Positions 43,846-54,337 are shown, counted from the first letter of the stretch. The stretch: 64,000 nucleotides of DNA from Shewanella loihica PV-4 (GCF_000016065.1 NC_009092.1:3224001-3288000); one strand, 5' to 3'. The notes: a model not told the origin generated them from the letters alone. A program made the numbers and translations.

Positions 43846-43936
43846 AGGAAGATCCTGAATAAAAAATGGCGACCCATATCATTGGGGCGCCATTCTACAC
43901 TTTCTCGAAAATGAATACGATTATCTTAGCGACTGG

Positions 43937-44326
43937 TTAATCGTCCAGCTCCACCACGCGATTACGCCACACGGCCACCGCGATGAACAACCATCCCAGC
44001 AGGAAGCAGACGCCGCCCATAGGCGTCACAGGGCCTGTCCACTTGCTCCCCACCAACACGTAGAGGTAGAGTGAACCGGAAAACATCACTATGCCAAGCA
44101 GAAACAGGTAGCCCGCCCAGTCGATAAGGCGCGACTTGAACCAGTGACCGCTAAAGGCCACGGCGATCAGTGCAAAGGTGTGGTAGAACTGATACTCGAC
44201 CCCTAGATTAAAGATGTCGATCATCTCTGGCGTAGTCACCTGCTTGAGTCCATGGGCGCCGAAGGCTCCCAGGGCCACGGCTAAAAAACCACTCAAGGCT
44301 GCCAGCAATAAAAACCCTTTACGCAT
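43937..44326 (-). CDS. DUF423 family membrane protein (YgdD-like)
   Basis: A 129-residue integral membrane protein with four hydrophobic helices. The start FLLLAALSGFLAVALGAFGAHGLKQ and VGSKWTGPVTPMGGVCFLLGWL are the marks of DUF423 (YgdD). Function is unknown. The ATG overlaps the end of the upstream hydrolase gene by 8 bp, so it is translationally coupled. In E. coli ygdD also stands between gcvA and rlmM. Confidence 0.9.
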   Translation of the reverse strand: MRKGFLLLAALSGFLAVALGAFGAHGLKQVTTPEMIDIFNLGVEYQFYHTFALIAVAFSGHWFKSRLIDWAGYLFLLGIVMFSGSLYLYVLVGSKWTGPVTPMGGVCFLLGWLFIAVAVWRNRVVELDD

Positions 44327-45041
44327 CTAACCCCCTAATAAATTGAATACTGTGTGAGACTGCCAAATCCAGATTAGCGCTTTGGGTCGTGCCTGACGAC
44401 TTTCTTGGTAGAAAACTATGATCGCCATCGGCTAACCATACTAATTTGGCCTTAAAAGGTGCAAGCCAAGGTTCGACCTGCCCCTTGGCGCCAAATTTAT
44501 CGCGCTCCCCCTGTATCACCAAGAGCGGCGCCTGACACTCGGCGATAGGCTCGAGTCTGGGCTCGCCCCCTTTGGGCGGCACGAAGGGATAACCCAAACA
44601 GATAACCCCATCGACGGCTTGCTCGCCAGCGAGTATCGCCGCCATACGTCCGCCCATGGACTTGCCCATGACTATAAGGCGCTTGGGCTTATAGACCTCA
44701 CGCACCGTCTCTATCAGCAGGCTAAAATCTTTAATCAGCTTAGGCGCCCTATCCGGCGGCCTGCGCTTGCCATCGATGGCGTTGCTGCGCATGTAGGGAA
44801 AGTTAAAGCGCAACACGCCTATTGCTTGCTCAGCATCTGACGCGCCACCATTACCAGCACTGAGCCGCTTGGCCATCTGCGTCATGAATTCGTGTTCCAT
44901 GTTGGCTCCAGCACCATGGGCCAGCACCACTAAGGTATCGCAGGCCAGCGCATTATCATCCAGCGGGCCCGAGAACAGGCACTGACTCGCGGGCAACTCG
45001 GCCGCCTCGAGCCGTGCATTCAATCTTTGGGTAAAACTCAT
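44319..45041 (-). CDS. Alpha/beta hydrolase of the KANL3/Tex30 type
   Basis: A 240-residue soluble alpha/beta hydrolase-like protein. The nucleophile elbow is VMGKSMGGRMAAIL near 123, preceded by VLAHGAGANMEHEFM (oxyanion part), and a His is in WLADGDHSFLPRKSS near the end, so the triad seems complete. It matches the KANL3/Tex30 family of dienelactone-hydrolase-like proteins with unknown substrate. It overlaps the DUF423 gene at its 3' end and is probably the first gene of a two-gene operon. Confidence 0.85.
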   Translation of the reverse strand: MSFTQRLNARLEAAELPASQCLFSGPLDDNALACDTLVVLAHGAGANMEHEFMTQMAKRLSAGNGGASDAEQAIGVLRFNFPYMRSNAIDGKRRPPDRAPKLIKDFSLLIETVREVYKPKRLIVMGKSMGGRMAAILAGEQAVDGVICLGYPFVPPKGGEPRLEPIAECQAPLLVIQGERDKFGAKGQVEPWLAPFKAKLVWLADGDHSFLPRKSSGTTQSANLDLAVSHSIQFIRGLDA

Positions 45042-45101
45042 CTCGCCTCTTTATCTTTGGCTCACCACCCATAAAGGGCGTAGCCAGATGATTCAATCGG
45101 G

Positions 45102-46013
45102 TTAGCCCGGCAGCAGCTCGCTGCGAGACTCCTCTTCGAACATGTCGAGCATCCACTTTCTGAAAGCAACAATCTTGCCTATCTCGGCATGATTCTGCTG
45201 ACACACCAGATAATAGGCGTTCTTACTCACCAACACCTCGGGGAAGGGGCACACCAGACGCCCGGCCTTGATGTCGGGACGGGCCAACACGCTGTAACCC
45301 AAGGCGACCCCCTGACCGTGAGCGGCGGCCTGCAATACCAGGGAGGAGTGACTGAAGATGGGGCCCTGGTTCACATTAATGTCATTAATTCCACATTGTC
45401 TAAACCAAGCCTGCCAATCATGACGGCTGGAGTCATGCAGCAGGGTGTGATGTTTCAGGTCGCTCGGCTGGGATAACGGCTTGGGGCCGCTGAGCAACAT
45501 GGGCGAACAGACAGGGATCAACACCTCGTTTCTCAGCTTGTCGGCACGCAGCCCTGGCCAGTTGCCCATGCCGTAATAGATGGCTACATCCACGTCGTCG
45601 GTCAGGCTGCTGGTCTCATCGTCCACCGCCTTGATCCGCACGTCGATGTCGGGATTATTCTCGCTGAAATTAGCCAATCGCGGCACCAGCCACTGAATGG
45701 CGAAACTGGGCGAAGTGCTTACCGTGAGCGAGCCTATGGCGCTTCGAGCCAGCAATCTGTCGGTGGCATCGGCCAGTTGTACAAAGATATCTTTTATGTC
45801 GAGAAAGTAGCCCTGCCCCTCTTCGGTCAGCAGCAAAGATCGGTTCTTACGACGAAAGAGCTTTAGCCCTAAATATTCTTCTAATGCCTTAATCTGATGA
45901 CTTACTGCGGCCTGTGTCACAAAAAGTTCTTCCGCGGCGCGCGTAAAGCTTAAGTGACGGGCTGCAGCCTCGAAAGCCTTCACCGCATTCAATGGAGGTA
46001 AGCGTCTCGACAT
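45102..46013 (-). CDS. gcvA: Glycine cleavage system LysR regulator GcvA
   Basis: LysR-type regulator; in E. coli GcvA activates or represses the glycine cleavage operon with GcvR. The 303-residue protein starts MSRRLPPLNAVKAFEAAARHLSFTRAAEELFVTQAAVSHQIKALE, nearly identical to E. coli GcvA in the helix-turn-helix, and the effector domain continues with close similarity (DVRIKAVDDETSSLTDDVDVAIYYGMGNWPGL). Length matches. It stands divergent to a small exported protein. No gcvTHP genes are in the window. Confidence 0.93.
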   Translation of the reverse strand: MSRRLPPLNAVKAFEAAARHLSFTRAAEELFVTQAAVSHQIKALEEYLGLKLFRRKNRSLLLTEEGQGYFLDIKDIFVQLADATDRLLARSAIGSLTVSTSPSFAIQWLVPRLANFSENNPDIDVRIKAVDDETSSLTDDVDVAIYYGMGNWPGLRADKLRNEVLIPVCSPMLLSGPKPLSQPSDLKHHTLLHDSSRHDWQAWFRQCGINDINVNQGPIFSHSSLVLQAAAHGQGVALGYSVLARPDIKAGRLVCPFPEVLVSKNAYYLVCQQNHAEIGKIVAFRKWMLDMFEEESRSELLPG

Positions 46014-46195
46014 AGTGATCCTTGTCTCACATTTTAATTAGTTTTTCTAATCCGTATTGTTACATTTTATCGTTTGTAAAGGGAAGGGGTTTTGGTTAAA
46101 TTTTGCGCCAACGAAATGATTGAAGTTAGACAGCCTCTACGACGTATTTGGGGAGTGTCTGACACCCCAAGATATGCCGCCCGGAGGCGACCACT

Positions 46196-46426
46196 ATGAT
46201 TAACTTTAAAACTGTATTTGCCATCGCACTGCTCTCAGCCTCAACCGCTGCCACTGCCGATGAAATCGTTATCGATACCACAGACCTGCACGCCGCCATC
46301 AGCGCACAACTGGCCGAAGGCCTAGAGCAGATGCAACAAGATCTGAATGAAGACCTCAACGCCATTCTGGTTGCTCAGAAAGACGAGCAGGCGGACACCA
46401 GCGTCAGCGCCCAGCGCGCCGAGTAA
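46196..46426 (+). CDS. Small exported protein, 76 residues
   Basis: I do not recognise this family. It has a signal peptide (INFKTVFAIALLSASTAATA, likely cut after ATA) and a mature part of about 55 residues that is acidic and helical (LHAAISAQLAEGLEQMQQDLNEDLNAILVAQKDE), without cysteines. It is divergent from gcvA and has its own terminator, so it is a complete small periplasmic protein. GGAGGCGACC precedes the ATG by seven to eight bases. Confidence 0.78.
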   Translation: MINFKTVFAIALLSASTAATADEIVIDTTDLHAAISAQLAEGLEQMQQDLNEDLNAILVAQKDEQADTSVSAQRAE

Positions 46427-46489
46427 TCACCAGCCGGCAGCTAATAATAGTCTGCAGCTACCGATAGCCAGCTGCAAACACTAAGCAAC

Positions 46490-46517
46490 AAGCCGCGTCT
46501 TATGATGCGGCTTTTTT
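46490..46517 (+). terminator. Terminator of the small exported protein gene
   Basis: AAGCCGC/GCGGCTT stem with a ten-base loop and six T residues, 64 bases after the stop. Confidence 0.85.
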
Positions 46518-46666
46518 ATGCCCGCAAGCTTTAAGGCGACCCACATAAGCAACCCATCTCTTACAGTAAAGGCGAGAGCGACCCGCCAGATACGTTACGT
46601 CAGAAGCTAAGCAGATCCAAGGTTTTATAGATCTAAGCGTGAAAGCTCTCCATAGAAACAGTCCAT

Positions 46667-46692
46667 AAAAAAGGCCGCCCGAAGGCAGCCTT
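46667..46692 (-). terminator. Terminator of thiI
   Basis: On the minus strand AAGGCTGCC and GGCGGCCTT pair around a TTCG loop, followed by six T residues. It is more than 100 bases after the thiI stop, beyond a short tandem repeat. Confidence 0.8.
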
Positions 46693-46701
46693 AATCTCGA
46701 A

Positions 46702-46779
46702 TGCTTGGCTTTCTAATACTTAGCTTTCTAAATACTTAGCTTTCTAAATACTTAGCTTTCTAATACTTGGCCCTCTAAA
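46702..46779. repeat. 15-16 bp tandem repeat, five units, after thiI
   Basis: TACTTAGCTTTCTAAA and variants repeat five times between the thiI stop and its terminator. Confidence 0.85.
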
Positions 46780-46797
46780 GAGAGCCACTTAAAGCCA

Positions 46798-48255
46798 TTA
46801 TGCGGGGCGATAGACCTTCACGTTGTGATAACCCTGCTCCTGCAGGTAGAGCGCCTGTAGCTTGCTCATGACGCCTCTGTCGCAGTAGAGCAGATAGGTC
46901 TTCTCTTTATCCAGATCGGCAAACTGGGTGGCCAACTTGAAGAAAGGAATACACTTCACCTCGATGCCGTTGAGGCTAAGCGGGCTCTGCTCCTCCTCTT
47001 CTGGCGAGCGGATATCGACCACAACCTCACCACCGGATACCGCATCGACAGTCTCAGTCTCGGTGATCTTGGTATCCATGCTGACGGCGATGTCGCGAAT
47101 ATCGATCACCTCGGCGGCTTCCACCACGCGGTCGATCAAGTCTTCGGAGAACTTCTCCTCCTCGGCGAGGATCTTACCCATCACAGCCTTCACTGTCGGC
47201 TTCTGTGAGATCACGCCACAGTATTCGGGGATAGACTTGGCAAAGTCTTCGGTGCCGATCTCGCGGCTCATGTTGATGATGTCTTGCTTATCCATCACGA
47301 TCAGCGGACGCAGAATCAGCATATCTGTGCTGCGGTCGATCACATTCAGGTTAGTCAGGGTCTGGCTGGACACCTGCCCCATCGCCTCACCCGTCACCAA
47401 CGCCTGAATGCCCATCTTCTCAGCGATACGGCTGGCGGCGCGCATCATCATGCGCTTGAGGATAACGCCCATCTGGCCGTTATCTATCTTCTCCAGGATC
47501 TCCTGTACCACAGGATCGAACGGCACAGAGATAAATTTCACCTTATGAGACTCGCCGTACTTCTGCCACAGATGATAGGCCACCTGCTTCACACCTATCT
47601 CATGCTGGTCGCCGCCCAGGTTAAAGAAGCAGTAATGGGTACGAGAGCCGCGCTTGATAAACTGGAAGCTGGAGACACCTGAGTCGAAACCACCTGAGAT
47701 CAGCGACAGCACATCTTCCTGGGTCGCCATAGGGAAACCGCCCAGGCCGTCGATGCGTTTCTCCACCAGATAGAGATGCTCATTGTCTATCTCAAGGTTT
47801 ACCGTCATGTCGGGGTTCTTCAACCTGACACCGGCCGCCTCGGTAAACTGGTTGAGTCCACCGCCCACGTAACGCTCTACCTCGATTGAGTTAAACTCAT
47901 GCTTACCGCTACGCTTTACCCGCACACAGAAGGTCTTACCGGCCAATTCCTCTTTGTAGAGTGCCAGCGTCTGCTGGTAGATATCGTCCACCGACTCGAA
48001 GGTGCTCTCACGCACCTGCAGCACATGGGCGATCCCCGGAATACAGGCGAGACGCTCGGCATAACGCTCAATCATCTCTGGCTTGTCTTCTGGCACCCTG
48101 ACCATGATCTTATCCCACTGGCGCTGCACTCTGGCCTCTTCATCGACCTTGCGCAGCACGTTTCGGATATTGGTTTCAAGCATCTTGGTAAAACGCATTC
48201 TTACCGGTTTGCTTTTCATCATGATTTCAGGAAAGAGTTTTACGATAAATTTCAT
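46798..48255 (-). CDS. thiI: tRNA 4-thiouridine synthase / thiamin sulfur carrier ThiI
   Basis: Adds sulfur to uridine 8 of tRNA and supplies sulfur for the thiazole of thiamin. The 485-residue protein has a THUMP region (residues 60-165), the PP-loop [11 protein letters not shown] near 186, and a C-terminal rhodanese domain with the persulfide Cys458 in [12 protein letters not shown]. coli ThiI uses Cys456. The length equals the two-function enterobacterial type. It is transcribed alone. The gene ends in a run of short tandem repeats. Confidence 0.95.
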   Translation of the reverse strand: MKFIVKLFPEIMMKSKPVRMRFTKMLETNIRNVLRKVDEEARVQRQWDKIMVRVPEDKPEMIERYAERLACIPGIAHVLQVRESTFESVDDIYQQTLALYKEELAGKTFCVRVKRSGKHEFNSIEVERYVGGGLNQFTEAAGVRLKNPDMTVNLEIDNEHLYLVEKRIDGLGGFPMATQEDVLSLISGGFDSGVSSFQFIKRGSRTHYCFFNLGGDQHEIGVKQVAYHLWQKYGESHKVKFISVPFDPVVQEILEKIDNGQMGVILKRMMMRAASRIAEKMGIQALVTGEAMGQVSSQTLTNLNVIDRSTDMLILRPLIVMDKQDIINMSREIGTEDFAKSIPEYCGVISQKPTVKAVMGKILAEEEKFSEDLIDRVVEAAEVIDIRDIAVSMDTKITETETVDAVSGGEVVVDIRSPEEEEQSPLSLNGIEVKCIPFFKLATQFADLDKEKTYLLYCDRGVMSKLQALYLQEQGYHNVKVYRPA

Positions 48256-48440
48256 GGGCGTTCCGCGGGAATAATTTTAAACAGCAATCTTGCCATTATA
48301 CCAAGCCCGGTGCACAAATGCCCATAAATCAGCGACTCGGCAGGTATTTTCTGCCCGTGCCCCCTTAATGTGCGCAATATTTATTCAGCTTAGGATAATC
48401 CGCTCCGAATAGAGTGCCTGAGGATAGGCTGGTAGAAATG

Positions 48441-48464
48441 AAAAGCGTCCACCGATGTGGACGC
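48441..48464 (-). terminator. Terminator of pomAB
   Basis: GCGTCCAC/GTGGACGC 8-bp stem with a four-base loop and four T residues on the minus strand, about 45 bases after the pomB stop. Confidence 0.75.
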
Positions 48465-48509
48465 CTTATCTGAAACTATTTGCCTTAAGTTAAGAGCTAA
48501 ATAGACAGG

Positions 48510-49454
48510 CTACTGCTCCACTTGAATCTCGTCTGACTCTTTCGGCTTGCCCTGCTCGATGGCAATTTCGACCCGGCGATTTCGGGCGCGGTTGGCTGCC
48601 GAATCGTTCGGCACCAACGGCGCCGTGCTGGCCATGCCCACCACCTTCATCCGCTGCTGGTCGAAGCCCGGCACACGCACCAGCTCATGGGCCACGGCCA
48701 CGGCGCGTTTACTGGAGAGATCCCAGTTGGAGCTATAGAGTTCGTTGCTGATATTCATATCATCCGTGTGACCGGATACGGTAATGATCCCCGGCACATC
48801 CTTGAGCAGCTCGCCCACACGGCGGATCACCGGCTTAAACCTAGGCTGTAGGAAGCCAGAGCCCGATGAGAAGGCGCCCTTCTCTCGGATACGTATGATG
48901 ATCTGTTGCCCCAAGGACTCAATCTCGATCGCCCCGTCGACGATCTCCTTGTTGAGCTCCTGCGCCATCTTCTTCACCCGATCATTGATCTGATCCTGTG
49001 ACGCGGCCTCCTGCTGCTGTTGCTTCGCCTGAGCTTCAGAATCAGCCTCTTCCTGAGCCGTCGATGACGCCTCGCCACCGCGCTGCTCACCGCGCTGCTG
49101 CTGTACGCCGCCGGCGCTGTCGTCTTCACCTGCCTGCACCTCAATGGTGGGCTCGGTCATCTCGTTAGTCTGCTGATTGATGATCTCGATGGGAGTGGGT
49201 TCTGGCTTGCCTGGGCGAAACTCCAGTGCGATCACCGAGGTGCCCTTGGGAATATCTTTGACTTCAACCTTATTCTGCACACCGAAGGCATACTTCATCG
49301 ACCCTGCGATCTGCTTAAACTTCATCACGTCCATCTCGGAGAAGGCGAGCAGCAATACGAAGAAACACATCAATAGCGACATGAGGTCGGCAAAGGTTGC
49401 CAACCACATGGGCGCCCCGGCGGGCGGGCAATCGCATTTGACCTTCTTAGCCAT
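48510..49454 (-). CDS. pomB: Flagellar motor stator protein PomB
   Basis: Peptidoglycan-anchored partner of PomA in the sodium-driven stator. The 314-residue protein has a single membrane helix with the ion-binding Asp23 (MWLATFADLMSLLMCFF; Asp24 in Vibrio PomB), a Gln/Glu-rich linker at about 120-165 (EEADSEAQAKQQQQEAASQ) and a C-terminal OmpA-like domain with SGHTDDMNISNELYSSNWDLSSKRAVAV. Sodium rather than proton use is inferred from similarity to PomB. It follows pomA by 4 bases and shares its promoter. No flagellar cluster is near, as in Vibrio. Confidence 0.93.
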   Translation of the reverse strand: MAKKVKCDCPPAGAPMWLATFADLMSLLMCFFVLLLAFSEMDVMKFKQIAGSMKYAFGVQNKVEVKDIPKGTSVIALEFRPGKPEPTPIEIINQQTNEMTEPTIEVQAGEDDSAGGVQQQRGEQRGGEASSTAQEEADSEAQAKQQQQEAASQDQINDRVKKMAQELNKEIVDGAIEIESLGQQIIIRIREKGAFSSGSGFLQPRFKPVIRRVGELLKDVPGIITVSGHTDDMNISNELYSSNWDLSSKRAVAVAHELVRVPGFDQQRMKVVGMASTAPLVPNDSAANRARNRRVEIAIEQGKPKESDEIQVEQ

Positions 49455-49458
49455 CTGG

Positions 49459-50226
49459 CTATTCCCCGTCCGTCGTGTCTATCTCTCGCTGTTTCTCCGA
49501 GAGGTAATTCTTCAAGAATCCCTCGATGACCCTTGGGTTTTGACCGTCTTGAATGGCGAGTACCGCATCCATGATCAGGTTGCGGTTGAGCATCTCCTCG
49601 CCCATGCGCAGCGAGAGTTTATCGGCGATCGGCAGGGCAATCATGTTGGCGATAATCGCACCATAGAGTGTGGTCAACAAGGCCACCGCCATGGCGGGGC
49701 CGATAGACTTAGGGTCATCCATGTTAGACAGCATGGCTACCAGACCGATAAGGGTACCTATCATCCCCATGGCGGGCGCCACATCGCCCAGTGCCTTGAA
49801 GATGCTAATCCCCGTCTTATGACGCTCTTCGGTGAGGGCGATATCCTTCTCCAAGGCTTCGCGCACTACCTCGCCGTCATGGCCATCCACCAGCATGTCG
49901 ACCGCCTTCTGCATGAAACTGTTGCTGATCTCCGCCTCTTCCAGGGCCAGAAAGCCCCCCTTACGGGCAGCATCAGCCATGGTGACCGACTGCTCGATCA
50001 ACTCGTCCGGCTTATCTATCTTGAACATAAAGGCTTTTGCAGCGATCTTAACCGCACCGAGGAACTGTTTGAGGTTAAATTTCATCATCACCACAAACAG
50101 AGAGCCTATCATCACGATAAGCACAGAGGGCACGTCAACAAAGATGGCGATACCGCCACTGCTGACCATAGCTCCGATAATAAAACCAAATGCACCAATC
50201 AGGCCTATCAGGGTCGCTAAATCCAC
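49459..50226 (-). CDS. pomA: Flagellar motor stator protein PomA
   Basis: Four-helix membrane stator subunit that makes the Na+ channel with PomB and contacts the rotor. The 255-residue protein starts with the first helices IGLIGAFGFIIGAMVSSGG and VLIVMIGSLFVVMMKFN, has a charged cytoplasmic loop (residues 50-145), then VAPAMGMIGTLIGLVAML and LTTLYGAIIANMIALPIADKL. These match Vibrio PomA closely. Length fits (253-255). It is the first gene of the pomAB operon, divergent from xseB. Confidence 0.94.
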   Translation of the reverse strand: MDLATLIGLIGAFGFIIGAMVSSGGIAIFVDVPSVLIVMIGSLFVVMMKFNLKQFLGAVKIAAKAFMFKIDKPDELIEQSVTMADAARKGGFLALEEAEISNSFMQKAVDMLVDGHDGEVVREALEKDIALTEERHKTGISIFKALGDVAPAMGMIGTLIGLVAMLSNMDDPKSIGPAMAVALLTTLYGAIIANMIALPIADKLSLRMGEEMLNRNLIMDAVLAIQDGQNPRVIEGFLKNYLSEKQREIDTTDGE

Positions 50227-50621
50227 AACTCTTCCTCATTTACAGTATCGGCCGTTGCTAATACCTTGATCTCGGGATCAAGCTCTCAGTCAACACCATA
50301 ATCATCTCAAGACAGGTCTCTACTCTACTCACTCTTGCAATGAAAGGCATCTCCCCGGGCTGGGACGACGACACAAAAGTCGTTAATTAGACGGGAATTC
50401 GCCTAACCGCAGACGGGAGTTTACGATATAATATCTGACAAAATTGAGTATTGTTCTAATTCAATTATCGGACAGCTTACACGCAAGTTTAGCTACAAAT
50501 TCAATTTTTTATAAAAAAACCTCCTTAAAGCGTGCTATTGCACAAATATACGACAGCGCAATTTGACCCCTAGGGTCGACTGAGATACTTTGTCTGTCGC
50601 TAAATTCTTGGGAAAATCACC
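50227..50621. other. Divergent region between pomA and xseB
   Basis: No gene is seen in these 395 bases. The right part carries a sigma-70-like promoter for xseB; the centre is AT-rich. No sigma-54 or flagellar-type box for pomA is recognisable to me. Confidence 0.35.
50563..50591 (+). promoter_or_regulatory. Sigma-70 promoter of xseB-ispA-dxs
   Basis: TTGACC (50563-50568) and TACTTT (50586-50591) with the ideal 17-base spacer, 31 bases before the xseB start. Confidence 0.6.
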
Positions 50622-50861
50622 GTGGCCAAAAAACCTGAAAACCTGACCTTCGAAGAGTCACTCACAGAATTAGAAAACATTGTCACCAGCCTTGAGCAGG
50701 GCGATGTCTCTCTAGATGACGCCCTCAAACAATTTGAGCGTGGCATCAATCTGGTCAGAAACAGCCAAGGCAAACTCGAACAGGCCCAACAAAAAGTCTC
50801 TATCTTGACCCAGGAACAAGATCAACCCAGCTTGCAACCCTATCTGCCAGAGGGCGAATAA
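50622..50861 (+). CDS. xseB: Exodeoxyribonuclease VII small subunit
   Basis: Small subunit of exonuclease VII, which degrades single-stranded DNA with XseA. The 79-residue all-helical protein shows the family core LTFEESLTELENIVTSLEQGDVSLDDALKQFERGINL. It begins with GTG and has only a weak ribosome site. Its stop is directly followed by the TTG start of ispA, so the two are coupled. The xseB-ispA-dxs order is the usual gammaproteobacterial arrangement. Confidence 0.94.
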   Translation: MAKKPENLTFEESLTELENIVTSLEQGDVSLDDALKQFERGINLVRNSQGKLEQAQQKVSILTQEQDQPSLQPYLPEGE

Positions 50862-51743
50862 TTGCTAAATGAAGCGATAACGCGATACCAGCAGCGCGTC
50901 GACGGCCAGCTGCGCCATTTTATCAATGCACAAGACGATACCGAGCCACAACTCAAGGCCGCCATGGAACACGGCGCCCTGATTGGCGGCAAACGTATCC
51001 GCCCCTTTCTGGTCTACGCCGTGGGCGAGATGCTGGGTGTACCACTGGAAAGGCTAGATGCCTGCGCTGCCGCCATCGAATGTATTCATGCCTACTCGCT
51101 GATCCACGACGATCTCCCGGCCATGGACGATGACGCCCTGCGCCGTGGCCAGCCGACAGTGCATATCGCCTTTAATGAGGCCACCGCCATCCTGGCCGGC
51201 GATGCCCTGCAAACCTTGGCCTTCGAGATCATCAGCCAGGAAGGCGGCGAGCTGAGTGCCAGCCAACAACTGGCCATGGTGCGCGCCCTCGCCAAGGCGT
51301 CTGGCTACAGCGGCATGTGTGGTGGTCAGGCGATGGATCTTAACGCCACCGACAGACAGATAGATCTCGAGACCCTAAAGCGGTTACACAGATTAAAAAC
51401 CGGCGCCTTGATTCGCTGTGCAGTAGAATTACCTATCATTGCTGCCAAGGTCACAGATGAGCAAGCGAGCCATCTGTTAACATTTGCCGACGCCATCGGC
51501 CTCGCCTTCCAGGTACAAGACGACGTGCTGGACATCATCGCCAGCACAGAAGAGCTGGGTAAGCCCCAGGGCTCGGACTGCGAATCGAACAAGAGTACCT
51601 ATCCGAAACTACTCGGTTTATCCGGGGCCCAAGCGACTGCGAAAAGTTTGATCGAAGACGCCCTATCAGCGCTGGCTAAATTACCATACAATAGCCAGTT
51701 AATTGCCGAATTCGCCCGTTTCATCATAGAGCGAAGAGTATAA
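50862..51743 (+). CDS. ispA: Farnesyl diphosphate synthase IspA
   Basis: Condenses dimethylallyl and isopentenyl diphosphates to farnesyl diphosphate. The 293-residue protein has the first aspartate-rich motif [16 protein letters not shown] (residues 82-97), GGKRIRPFL near 42 and the second motif QVQDDVLD near 222; the two residues between the Asp pair and final Asp in the first motif fit bacterial type II enzymes. It uses a TTG start in TAATTG directly behind the xseB stop. The length is typical. Its product feeds quinone and cell-wall lipid carriers. Confidence 0.95.
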   Translation: MLNEAITRYQQRVDGQLRHFINAQDDTEPQLKAAMEHGALIGGKRIRPFLVYAVGEMLGVPLERLDACAAAIECIHAYSLIHDDLPAMDDDALRRGQPTVHIAFNEATAILAGDALQTLAFEIISQEGGELSASQQLAMVRALAKASGYSGMCGGQAMDLNATDRQIDLETLKRLHRLKTGALIRCAVELPIIAAKVTDEQASHLLTFADAIGLAFQVQDDVLDIIASTEELGKPQGSDCESNKSTYPKLLGLSGAQATAKSLIEDALSALAKLPYNSQLIAEFARFIIERRV

Positions 51744-51765
51744 TAAAGAGCCAAAGAATCTCGCT

Positions 51766-53634
51766 ATGAGTTTGGATATTACGAAATACCCTGTGCTGGC
51801 ACAGGCCGACACCCCAGATGAATTAAGACAGCTTCCCCAGGGTGTGCTACCAAAACTTGCTGACGAACTCAGAAGTTATCTCCTACAGTCCGTAGGCATC
51901 TCCAGTGGCCACTTCGCTTCTGGCCTGGGCACGGTCGAGCTGACGGTAGCCCTGCACTATGTCTACAACACTCCGTTCGATCGCCTGATCTGGGACGTGG
52001 GCCACCAGGCCTATCCCCATAAGATCCTCACGGGTCGTCGAGACAAGATGCCGACCATACGCCAAAAAGGCGGCATTCACCCCTTCCCTTGGCGGGAAGA
52101 GAGCGAATATGACACCTTCAGCGTGGGTCACTCAGGCACCTCTATCAGCGCGGCGCTGGCCATGGCTGTTGCCGCCGAGAAGGAACAGGCAGGCCGTAAG
52201 GTGGTGGCAGTCATCGGCGACGGCGCCATGACGGGCGGCATGGTATTTGAAGCCATGAACCACGCCGGCGATCTGCATAACGACATGCTGGTCGTGCTCA
52301 ATGACAACGAGATGTCGATCTCCGAGAATGTCGGCGCGCTGAATAACCACCTGGCGCAGCTGATGTCGGGCCGTCTCTACACCACCATTCGCGAAAACAG
52401 CAAGAAGGTGCTCAAGGGGATGCCCGTCATCAAGGAGATGGCCAAGCGCACCGAGGAGCATCTCAAGGGCATGGTCGTCCCCGGCACCATGTTTGAGGAG
52501 CTGGGCTTTAACTATATCGGCCCTATCGATGGCCATGATGTCGACGCCCTGGTTGAGACCCTGCGCAACATGCGTAACCTCTCGGGCCCGCAAATTCTGC
52601 ACATCATGACCAAGAAGGGACGCGGCTACGAGCCAGCGGAGAAAGATCCCATCGGCTGGCACGCCGTGCCTAAGTTCGATCCTTCAACCTTTGCTAAGCC
52701 AGCCGCAAAACCGGCTAACCCCACCTTCTCTCAGGTGTTTGGTCGCTGGCTGTGCGACATGGCTCAGAAGGATGACAAGGTACTGGGGATCACCCCGGCC
52801 ATGCGTGAAGGCTCAGGCATGGTGGAGTTCTCCCAGCGCTTCCCGAATCAGTATTTCGATGCAGCCATCGCCGAGCAGCATGCGGTGACACTCGCCGCCG
52901 GCTTCGCCTGTGAAGGCTACAAGCCTGTACTGGCGATCTACTCCACCTTCCTGCAACGCGGCTATGATCAGCTGATCCACGACGTGGCGCTACAGAAATT
53001 GCCGGTGATCTTCGCCATCGACCGCGGCGGTATCGTCGGCCCAGACGGCCCGACCCACCAGGGCGCCTTCGATCTTAGCTATATGCGCGCCATTCCTAAC
53101 ATGGTGATCATGGCGCCGTCGGATGAGAACGAATGTCGTCAGATGCTCTACACAGGCTACTGTTACAACGAGGGACCGACGGCGATCCGTTACCCAAGAG
53201 GCAGCGCCACCGGCGAGCCTCAGGTCGAGACCATGACCGCCTATGAGATTGGCAAGGGCCTGATCAAGCGCGAAGGCAAGAAGATCGCCATCCTTAACTT
53301 CGGTACTACACTGGCGTCGGCGAGCCAGGCGGCCGAGGCGCTCGATGCCACCCTGGCCGACATGCGCTTCGTTAAGCCGCTGGATGTGGAGCTGGTGAAA
53401 CAGCTGGCCACCAGCCATGATCTGCTGGTGACTGTGGAAGAGAACGCCATCATGGGCGGTGCAGGCTCGGGCGTACTCGAACTGCTACAACAGCTTAAGC
53501 TGCCTATGCCTGTGCTCAATATCGGCCTGCCCGATGAGTTTATTAAACATGGCGAGTGCGGTGAGATCCTGGCCGAGCTACAGCTGGATGGCCCGGGCAT
53601 AGAAGCGCAGATCCGCGCCTATCTGGCGGACTAA
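51766..53634 (+). CDS. dxs: 1-deoxy-D-xylulose-5-phosphate synthase
   Basis: First enzyme of the methylerythritol phosphate route, joining pyruvate and glyceraldehyde 3-phosphate with thiamin diphosphate. The 622-residue protein has the thiamin diphosphate motif [36 protein letters not shown] near 155, [14 protein letters not shown] near 420 and the C-terminal transketolase domain. E. coli Dxs is 620 residues. It lies 22 bases after ispA in an operon that supplies precursor and product steps of isoprenoid synthesis. Its thiamin need links it with thiI elsewhere in the window. Confidence 0.97.
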   Translation: MSLDITKYPVLAQADTPDELRQLPQGVLPKLADELRSYLLQSVGISSGHFASGLGTVELTVALHYVYNTPFDRLIWDVGHQAYPHKILTGRRDKMPTIRQKGGIHPFPWREESEYDTFSVGHSGTSISAALAMAVAAEKEQAGRKVVAVIGDGAMTGGMVFEAMNHAGDLHNDMLVVLNDNEMSISENVGALNNHLAQLMSGRLYTTIRENSKKVLKGMPVIKEMAKRTEEHLKGMVVPGTMFEELGFNYIGPIDGHDVDALVETLRNMRNLSGPQILHIMTKKGRGYEPAEKDPIGWHAVPKFDPSTFAKPAAKPANPTFSQVFGRWLCDMAQKDDKVLGITPAMREGSGMVEFSQRFPNQYFDAAIAEQHAVTLAAGFACEGYKPVLAIYSTFLQRGYDQLIHDVALQKLPVIFAIDRGGIVGPDGPTHQGAFDLSYMRAIPNMVIMAPSDENECRQMLYTGYCYNEGPTAIRYPRGSATGEPQVETMTAYEIGKGLIKREGKKIAILNFGTTLASASQAAEALDATLADMRFVKPLDVELVKQLATSHDLLVTVEENAIMGGAGSGVLELLQQLKLPMPVLNIGLPDEFIKHGECGEILAELQLDGPGIEAQIRAYLAD

Positions 53635-53652
53635 AATCCATTTTATGCGAAC

Positions 53653-53681
53653 AAAAAAGGCCTCATATTGAGGCCTTTTTT
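53653..53681. terminator. Bidirectional terminator between dxs and grpE
   Basis: AAAAAAGGCCTCA and TGAGGCCTTTTTT pair perfectly around TAT; the flanking genes converge. Confidence 0.9.
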
Positions 53682-53719
53682 ATCGCTTTCTTTTACTGAC
53701 TTAAATCAGCCTCAGCCAA

Positions 53720-54337
53720 TTAAGCCTGAGTATCGACGCTGGCACCACCCTGAGATACCATCACCATGGCAGGACGCAACAGACGCTCGTTTAGCATATA
53801 ACCTTTCTGCATCACCATCATCACGGTATTGGCCGGGAACTCCTCGCTAGGCTGCATACCGATCGCCTGGTGATGATCCGGATTAAAGGCTTCTCCCTGA
53901 GGATCGACCTGGGTCAGACCAAACTTGGCCACGGCGCTGGTGAAGGTCTTCAGGGTCAATTCAACCCCTTCGTAGATAGCCTTGGTGGCCTCATCTTCAC
54001 TGCTGGTGCCTTGCAGCGCGCGCTCCATGTTATCAATAACAGGTAGCAGCTCGTTGGCAAACTTTTCCAGGGCAAACTTATGGGCCTTCTCGACGTCGAT
54101 CGCCGCACGGCGACGCACGTTCTCTACCTCGGCGGCGGCGCGGATCACAGAATCTTTCTGCTCTTCCACCTTAGCTTCGGCAGCGGCCAGGGCCTGCTCC
54201 AGCTCTTCAACTCGGAAATTAGCTTGGGTAAGCTCGTCCATCAAACTGGCTGCATCTTCAACCACCTCGGTTTCAACGGCTACAGCTTCGGTTTCTTCAA
54301 TCTGTGGTTCTTGGGCTTTGTTTGACTCTTTGCTCAT
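53720..54337 (-). CDS. grpE: Nucleotide exchange factor GrpE
   Basis: Exchange factor of the DnaK chaperone. The 205-residue protein has an acidic, disordered N-terminus, a long coiled-coil helix (residues 40-90, [35 protein letters not shown]) and the beta domain with [52 protein letters not shown] 54337 was chosen as GGAGTAAC stands before it; an upstream start at 54382 adds 15 atypical residues. It is divergent from nadK, as in E. coli. dnaK is not nearby. No heat-shock promoter was identified. Confidence 0.95.
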   Translation of the reverse strand: MSKESNKAQEPQIEETEAVAVETEVVEDAASLMDELTQANFRVEELEQALAAAEAKVEEQKDSVIRAAAEVENVRRRAAIDVEKAHKFALEKFANELLPVIDNMERALQGTSSEDEATKAIYEGVELTLKTFTSAVAKFGLTQVDPQGEAFNPDHHQAIGMQPSEEFPANTVMMVMQKGYMLNERLLRPAMVMVSQGGASVDTQA

